Shown here: positions 58,076-64,000 of the stretch, piece by piece | Layout: every line of letters starts with the position of its first letter | Position numbering within the stretch: position 1 is the first letter of the stretch | NCBI GenBank assembly: GCA_951213105.1 | Contig: OX578138.1 | Span: 91,418,914-91,482,913 of the forward strand | Source of the DNA: Amaurobius ferox | Lineage: Eukaryota; Arthropoda; Arachnida; Araneae; Amaurobiidae | Length of the DNA stretch: 64,000 bases | Direction: 5' to 3' | Translations under genes and position numbers: made by a program | The notes under the pieces: generated by a model | The model's input: only the letters and a program-made list of their open reading frames with translations | What the model was told of the DNA's origin: nothing | The model's database searches: none

Positions 58076-58446
58076 ATTGTGCAGGCTGTAGTGGGAAATC
58101 TAAACGTTATACGGCATTAAAATTTTGTGCGCAGTTACCTCGGGATTCGATAAAGTGCTCCTCGGTGTTATTTATTTTTAAATTCGAACCATTTTTAGTT
58201 GTTTTATGTTGCGCAAATTTCACACAAATAGGTTACTTAGCAACCGAAAATATTATCACACAGTTTGCATCTTTACACGATCGTTAAGATCGAAAAGTTG
58301 TATTTCAAACAAGCTATGAACGGAATCCTCACGCTTGATAGTTGAATTTTCGTGAATTGCTTAAAAGGTATACAGGGTATCCAAAAAGATTGAAAAGCGC
58401 TTTAATTCTTTACGTGTTGGAGATAAGTGGGCAATGTAAACTACAA

Positions 58447-60429
58447 CAAGAAAGATCAATCATGCATAAGCATTGATTATGAAACACTTTCCAACTGAAA
58501 TGTAATTTCATTTAAAAATTTCTAAAATGTGATTCATTCAGTGGTGATATCTTTTACATTATCACAGTACTACAGTAAGTTATTATACTTAAATATTTAA
58601 AACTGTATCGAAATATAAATCATCTGATTCTTTATGCAAAATCAATGAATATTTCATTCATATAACTTGTATTCCAGACTCCAGAGCTAAATAATTTTGT
58701 GGGAAAAAAATTCAGCAATTCTTATGTAATTCATCTTACAATCGCTTGAGATATTTGCATTCTGCATATGTTAAAATTAGGCTTCCTTGAAGAAATAATA
58801 AAAGTTTAGGGATCATTTAAAATCACAACTATTGTAATTGCATAGGCACGGAATTTAGATACACAGATAATACACAGATAATATATATGTGTATGTGTAT
58901 GTACTCAAAGTATTGGAATCGTGCCGAAGATCGGAACTCGAATTTTCAAAGTATCTACACGTTTTGGGACTTCTAGAACACGAAAAAACTACTTTTAGGA
59001 AGACGTCTGTGTGTGTAAGGGTGTATCTGTGTATGTTTCAGTGTGTCTGTGTGGATATTACATCCACTCTAATTGAAAAACTAATGGACCGAATTTCATA
59101 CAATTTGGTAGGTATGTTTTTTGTGGGAAATCCTGATGTTCATTAGATTATAGTACGATTCGTAATAAAAGAATCTGTTTTCTTTGCGAAATGGCCGCAG
59201 AAATTGCCTTTATCCACTCTAGCTAAAAACTAATGAACCAAATTTAACAAAATTTGGAGTATAATATTTCAATAACCTACAAGTGATTTATATACCAAAT
59301 TTAACAAAATTTTGTATATAAATCATTTGTAGGTTATTCTACTACGATTCGGGAAAAAGGAACGGGCTATTTTTGCGAAATGGCCAGCAAAAATCGTTAT
59401 ATATAAAAATAAAAGACTACGTGTGCTCAATTATATCAATTAAATTCCTATTTTATATGTGATTTTTGACAACAAAAAGAATAAGACCAACCCCATTACT
59501 CTAGGACTAGCCGTTCTTGAGATATTCTAGTTTTTTCGCGTTTTCGCTACGCCACCTTTGATAATAAGTCCAGTTATCAAATGAGAACCAAATTTAAATT
59601 TAACGTGTAAATTCAATGTCATTTAAAATACTTATGTTGTGCAGATAAACTCAAATTATCATTGAATAAATAAAGAGAACGAATATGAGTCTGCAGGGAA
59701 AGACATGTGCTGTCCACATCAGAATTTTTAACAATATTACAACAATGATTTATAAAAGTGAACGGGGATTAATTGCGGGTCATTTCGAAAAAAATGTATG
59801 ATCTATATTTAAAGATCCACCAAATTGCTGTAGAATAAAATGTTCTACAAATTTAAGCTGCGTACCAAATTTTAACTCTCTAGGACGTAAGAAAGTGCAT
59901 TTAAAATGCCATCAATTAAATTTATCATGAAGAGTTATATAAAATTTAAAAAAAATGAAAAATTGTTATCTACCAAATTATTTTAAAATATGAAGCCACT
60001 CCCATATGCAAAACGTTTTAACAAATGGAGAGATATTTATTATATAATATCTCTCTCTTTTCTTTCTGGAAGATATCCCAAAGTCAGAATTTAATTTAAT
60101 TTGTTTTTTTCCCTATATTAAATAATTTTTTTAATTAAAAAACTACTTAACATATTTTACTGAATTTTTTTTTATATATTCTATGGGATAATGTGAATAT
60201 TTCCTAAAAATTTCGAAGCAATTCGTGAATTTTAAATTTACTTAAAAAATGTTTGAAAAATTAGGTCCCATAGGGTTCAATGTATTTCATTTTTTCAACC
60301 CGGGTTCAATAAAAAACTAATTGGGTGATATTATTTATTTATATTCCCATAGGTCCTACAGACCGTCTGAACAACATACTAAAATTTCATTTTGATAAAC
60401 TCATTTTTACGGCAGTTATCGTGCTAACG

Positions 60430-60461
<32 letters not shown>

Positions 60462-60520
60462 TACAGACAGACATAATGAACAAAGTCATAAACACTTTTC
60501 AACTTTGTTGTAAAGTGTTA
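58447..60520 (-). mobile_element. Composite HINE nested in family D, minus strand
   Basis: It runs from CAAGAAAGATCAATCATGCA to ACTTTGTTGTAAAGTGTTA, with an inner family-C-like element and an interrupted (GACA)n at 60428-60474. It is nearly identical to 30146-32240. Family D sequence on both sides (GTAAACTACAA … AAAAGGTTGAAAGTAAG against GTAAATTGCAAAAATGTTG) puts insertion within a short A/T run, with no duplication. Confidence 0.9.
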
Positions 60521-61095
60521 AAAAGGTTGAAAGTAAGTTAGGAAATAAGACTACGTCAATGAAATAGTCCTCCCATTGATTTTCAAAAGGTTACACTTTT
60601 TAAATTTTTATACGATCCCCTTAGACAAATTTGGTCAGTAAGAAAATTTTTATTTTCAATGCAGCAAGATCATAAAAAATATATGTATCTTTAAAATAGA
60701 GCGAGTTATATTTAATAGAAAATTGAACATTGTGAATGGGGACCATTTATCAAATTAAAAACGTAAATTTGTGACATATTACCGAAGAATAAAACTGCAT
60801 GATAATACATGGGATACCCAACCGCGTAGTGAGTACCACTGTTTTATATGATCTCTGTCTGTGTCCAGCTTTATCTGGATGCATTTGTGATAAAAAATTT
60901 TGACACATATTAACGTATTATTGATCTAAACAAAATTTCCATCGTCAATTTGTTTATGATCCCTATTTTCGCTGATGAAACAGCCTTTCACATGTTACGG
61001 AAAAGTGGCATAAGTCAGATTTTTTTCTTTATTATTCAGTTGATTGTAAAGATACAGATATGCTGATTTTTTACGATATTGTTGCATTAAAAAAA

Positions 61096-61979
61096 TCTTA
61101 TGTGGGCAACACATGACTTTCCTTATATAATGTAATGAATTTACTACTTTTACAGTAAAAAACATAGGTTTTTCTCATAGTAAATATTAATATTCTTTCC
61201 ACGATATTGAATTTTCGACAATTAGTCGTCACTTTTATCCATTTGGCGAGATTTTCGTTAATTTGGCAACATTTCAAAAAGTCGCAAAGTTGGCGACATT
61301 CCGCCAAATTCGTTGCCAAAATATCGCCAAGTGTTATGGACGAAGAAATAAGTTATTCTTACAGCAGATAAATGACTATTGGCGTTCAAATACAAAAGTA
61401 TTACTTAAAGTATCTTTTTCCATGAATGGAACGAGCTAGATCCACGAGAATGATGTCACCCAATTTATCGCATGGTATTACATATGAAAAGCGAACATGT
61501 TTTTCAATAGGAATTTTTTTTAAATTTTATATGACATTTTGATAATATTTTTGAAAAATGTACAATATCTCGAGAACGGTTCATGTTAGCGTTCTAAAAT
61601 TTATGTCAATCGTTTTCTAATAAAAAATTACATAAGAAATGCCTATTTGCGTAACTTTATTAGCGGTTTTGATTTTTTCGCGATTTTTCAAAATTTCATT
61701 CGAAAATTTAGGAGGGTTCTGAACATTCGATTGCGTATAAAAGCAATAGGCTTCCAGTGTTTACGGATTGTGATTTTTGTACCAAATTTTGTTCAGTCGT
61801 CAGTTATCGTCTCCACAGACTCACTGACATACACACACACACACACACAGACATCACTTCAAAAATGTTTGATTCGTGATCAGGGATGCTTGAAACGTGC
61901 TCTCCCGTCGAAAACTCGAATTCGAATTTTCGACCCCGTCACAATACTTTCCTTATACATTATGTATATAAGGAAAGTA
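61096..61979 (-). mobile_element. Family C element nested in family D, minus strand
   Basis: It runs from ATCTTATGTGGGCAACACAT to the terminal palindrome CTTTCCTTATA … TATAAGGAAAG at 61979. The host reads GTTGCATTAAAAA before and TAAAAATTTTCTCATTGACC after, as in the uninterrupted copy (GCATTAAAAATAAAAATTTT near 53088). It has a short (AC)n tract at 61830-61848. Confidence 0.88.
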
Positions 61980-62178
61980 ATAAAAATTTTCTCATTGACC
62001 AAATTTGTCTAAGAGGATCGTATAAAAATTTAAAAAGTGTAACTTTTTGAACATTAATGGGAGGACTATTTGATTAACGCAGTCGTATTTCCTAAATTAC
62101 TTTCAACATTTTTGCAATTTACATTGCTGCCAACAGGTAAAGAATTAAAACGCGTTTCGATCTTTTTGGGACACCGTG

Positions 62179-63247
62179 ATGTTTCGTCTGTTGAAGACAT
62201 AATCTTCCGAGATTGGATGCACATGGGATATTCTCGCGAAGTTTTCATCTTAATACCATCTGTAAAACTTTTTTTTTCTTCTTTTTTGTTGTTGTTAAAA
62301 ACGGGAGCATTGTTAAATCGTTCTGTGGTATTCGAGACCTCGCTGTGATTTTCGGTGTGATTGTATCGCGTGTGTCTGTGGATATTGGGAGCGGATGGGA
62401 GGGTCGGCAGAAGTTGATCTTCCCAGGTCCTTTTTTTCCAAACATAGCCGTAGTTTTCTTGAACGAATGTAGCGCACAAGGCGCGGAATTTGCTTGTTAT
62501 TAAATATTCAAAGTACACGATAACTCCCATATTCCTGATATTGAGTTGTGTAACTATTGAGCAAAACTATCGGCTTGAAATGAAGGATTGAAACTTCTGT
62601 AAAATTTTCATTCTTAAAGTATAGTAGGTTTTTTCGGTATTGGAAGGTAAAAACAACAATGATTCTCGTCTGATGGAGCCGAAATAATTTTGACTGAATA
62701 AAATTTAAATAATAAAACTTCAGTAAAGTTCAATAAGTTTATTAGATTTTTTAAAACTCATTTATTTCGTTCACAGGCTTTCAAACTGCTATAATATACT
62801 CTATATTTTGTTTTTAGCTTGTTAGCAAACCCCTAACATAGATGTTAATCACATCAAAAGCACCCTATCTTCTTCGGGGATAGATCAACCCCACCACCAA
62901 ACTAGAGAAGGCGTTTGCTAATAAATAGCACTAGAAACTATCTGAAAAACGAATAATTCGTTAATATAGCAGTTTAAATGTTTGATTAAATATCAATCTT
63001 CATGCTGAGATATTTACGATATAATGAAGTATACTAAAGTTATACTGTTTATTTAGCATCTTATGTTGTTAGGCAACAAGTTGTTATTTTTCAGCTTGTT
63101 CCTGACAGAAGTTGGAGATACATTTTATATACTAGAAACCTGTCCAGTGAGGCAGGTGTGTGAAATGGGAGCATAATCCTACATTTGGCAACGCCCATTT
63201 AGGCAAGTTCTATACGTATGAAATAATAATGTTGTAAGACGAGCTGT
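62179..63247. other. Intergenic stretch with a GC-richer patch
   Basis: 62340-62500 is GC-richer and crossed by the longest open frame in the window (minus, 62066-62530, 154 codons). The last third of that frame is read from the end of family D, so the frame as a whole is not a conserved gene. The patch might be a decayed exon or element, but I recognise no domain. Confidence 0.35.
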
Positions 63248-63329
63248 TATATGTGTCCAAACGGTTACCTTACACCTTTCTGGTAGGTCGGACGGCCTGG
63301 GTCTCAACAACAACAACGATGTATATGTG
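63248..63329 (+). mobile_element. SINE-A tail, strongly 5'-truncated, with target duplication
   Basis: Only the last 66 bp are present: GTCCAAACGGTTACC-like start, CTTTCTGGTAGGTCGGACGG, CTGGGTCTC and (CAA)n. TATATGTG flanks it at 63248-63255 and 63322-63329. Confidence 0.88.
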
Positions 63330-64000
63330 ATGGGAAAAGAAGTTAAATCTAGATAGAAAAGCTAAATGGAAAGAGAAGATCAAGCATATTTTCTGCCGAC
63401 GGTTTAAGTACACGTGTAAAGTAATTCCTGTAAATTATTTACATGGGTTGACTGCTGTAGCTGGTATCTTAACGGGATGCAATCTCGGAAACTTGAGTAC
63501 TAATGATTCTGGTACATTCTTATTTTTAGCTGAAATTAAGCCTTATGTAAACAAATTACTATAGATATCTGAAACAGATCCATCTCTCACTACTTAATAT
63601 TAAAATGGGTTTTAATGGCAATATTTTATTATACTTATTTATTTGTTTTACTTATGTATTCTTACATTTCTATCAAAAATGTATATATTGTACAATTTGC
63701 GATTTCATATGGCAATATTAGTTTCCCTGAAAATTATTTTCTAATTTATGTAGTCTATGAATGTTTTAATGAAAGTTCAGACTGCGTTTATATACGCAGA
63801 TACTATATAAATAGTTTGATACGCCGACAGCCATTGTGACATTATTGAACACTTTTGAATGTGTAGACTTTGATCTATTTTCATATATATAAATAAATAC
63901 GTGTCAATTATTTGTATAATTTCAAATTTAAGATTTATTAGTTTAAATTACGGCATTCATTTTTCTTTTTATTTTACGTCATATCGCATTAATTCATCTA
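63330..64000. other. AT-rich intergenic stretch
   Basis: No feature recognised; the 74-codon frame at 63615-63839 is hydrophobic and AT-driven, without a domain. Confidence 0.4.

Larger units (their letters stand above)
58373..62178. mobile_element. Family D foldback split by two later insertions
   Basis: The left end CAGGGTATCCAAAAAGATTG and the right end TCGATCTTTTTGGGACACC match family D. The composite HINE (58447-60520) and a family C element (61096-61979) lie inside. Joining the three remaining pieces gives the order of the intact copy at 52479-53300. Confidence 0.88.

Noticed and set aside
62066..62530. Longest open frame in the window (154 codons, minus strand)
   Set aside because: About a third is read through the end of foldback element D, the rest shows no domain, and overlapping frames are open on both strands.
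1..64000. CRISPR array, bacterial operons, phage or prokaryotic regulatory sites
   Set aside because: Tandem repeats lack unique spacers, and SINEs, TA-flanked Tc1 elements and LINE remnants mark animal DNA.

Overview
This window reads as intergenic DNA from a large, AT-rich animal genome, most likely an arthropod. The evidence is the lack of any long conserved host reading frame, tRNA-headed SINEs, a Tc1-like transposon, a piggyBac-like insertion, Penelope-like ends and many microsatellite-bearing non-autonomous elements. I cannot name the species. I found no intact protein-coding gene. The coding remnants are a decayed Tc1-like transposase (42.5-43.9 kb), the C-terminal tail of a LINE polyprotein (51.66-51.80 kb, minus strand) and a broken piggyBac-like N-terminus (about 55.9 kb).

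The dominant component is one family, called HINE here, with about a dozen copies. It has a hairpin at the 5' tip, a GTCT/GACA microsatellite just inside, a subterminal inverted repeat, and a 3' hairpin followed by CTTG. Two filled/empty comparisons inside the window show insertion between two Ts with little or no target duplication. This is the architecture of Helentron-type (Helitron2, DINE-1-like) non-autonomous elements. Some copies carry a second element inside and have multiplied as a composite of about 2.1 kb (30.1, 34.5, 49.0 and 58.4 kb). At 30.1-37.5 kb five copies lie head to tail.

Other families: SINE-A (1.6, 10.5, 15.2, 34.2, 63.3 kb and a divergent copy at 44.4 kb), of which the 15.2 kb copy is a 5S rRNA-SINE chimera bounded by a 14-bp target duplication; an element with two tRNA-like modules (17.9 and 57.5 kb); family C, with a palindromic tip and TG microsatellite (9.3, 18.8, 28.8, 39.1, 61.1 kb); family D, a mariner-like foldback element (14.0, 52.5, 58.4 kb); family E/F at 19.7-28.8 kb, including a 592-bp tandem triplication; LTR-like sequences at 37.5-39.0 and 54.1-54.9 kb; and Penelope-like hammerhead motifs at 29.2-29.4 and 45.4 kb.

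Layout: 1-11 kb is mostly unclassified AT-rich DNA with a few SINEs and short tandem repeats. 11.8-21.7 kb holds HINE, D, SINE and family C nests. 21.7-29.4 kb is dominated by family E/F and tandem repeats. 29.5-51 kb is the main HINE territory, with LTR-like, family C and Tc1 insertions. 51-64 kb holds further nests, including a three-level one at 58.4-62.2 kb. The interest lies in the structure and order of these insertions rather than in genes acting together.
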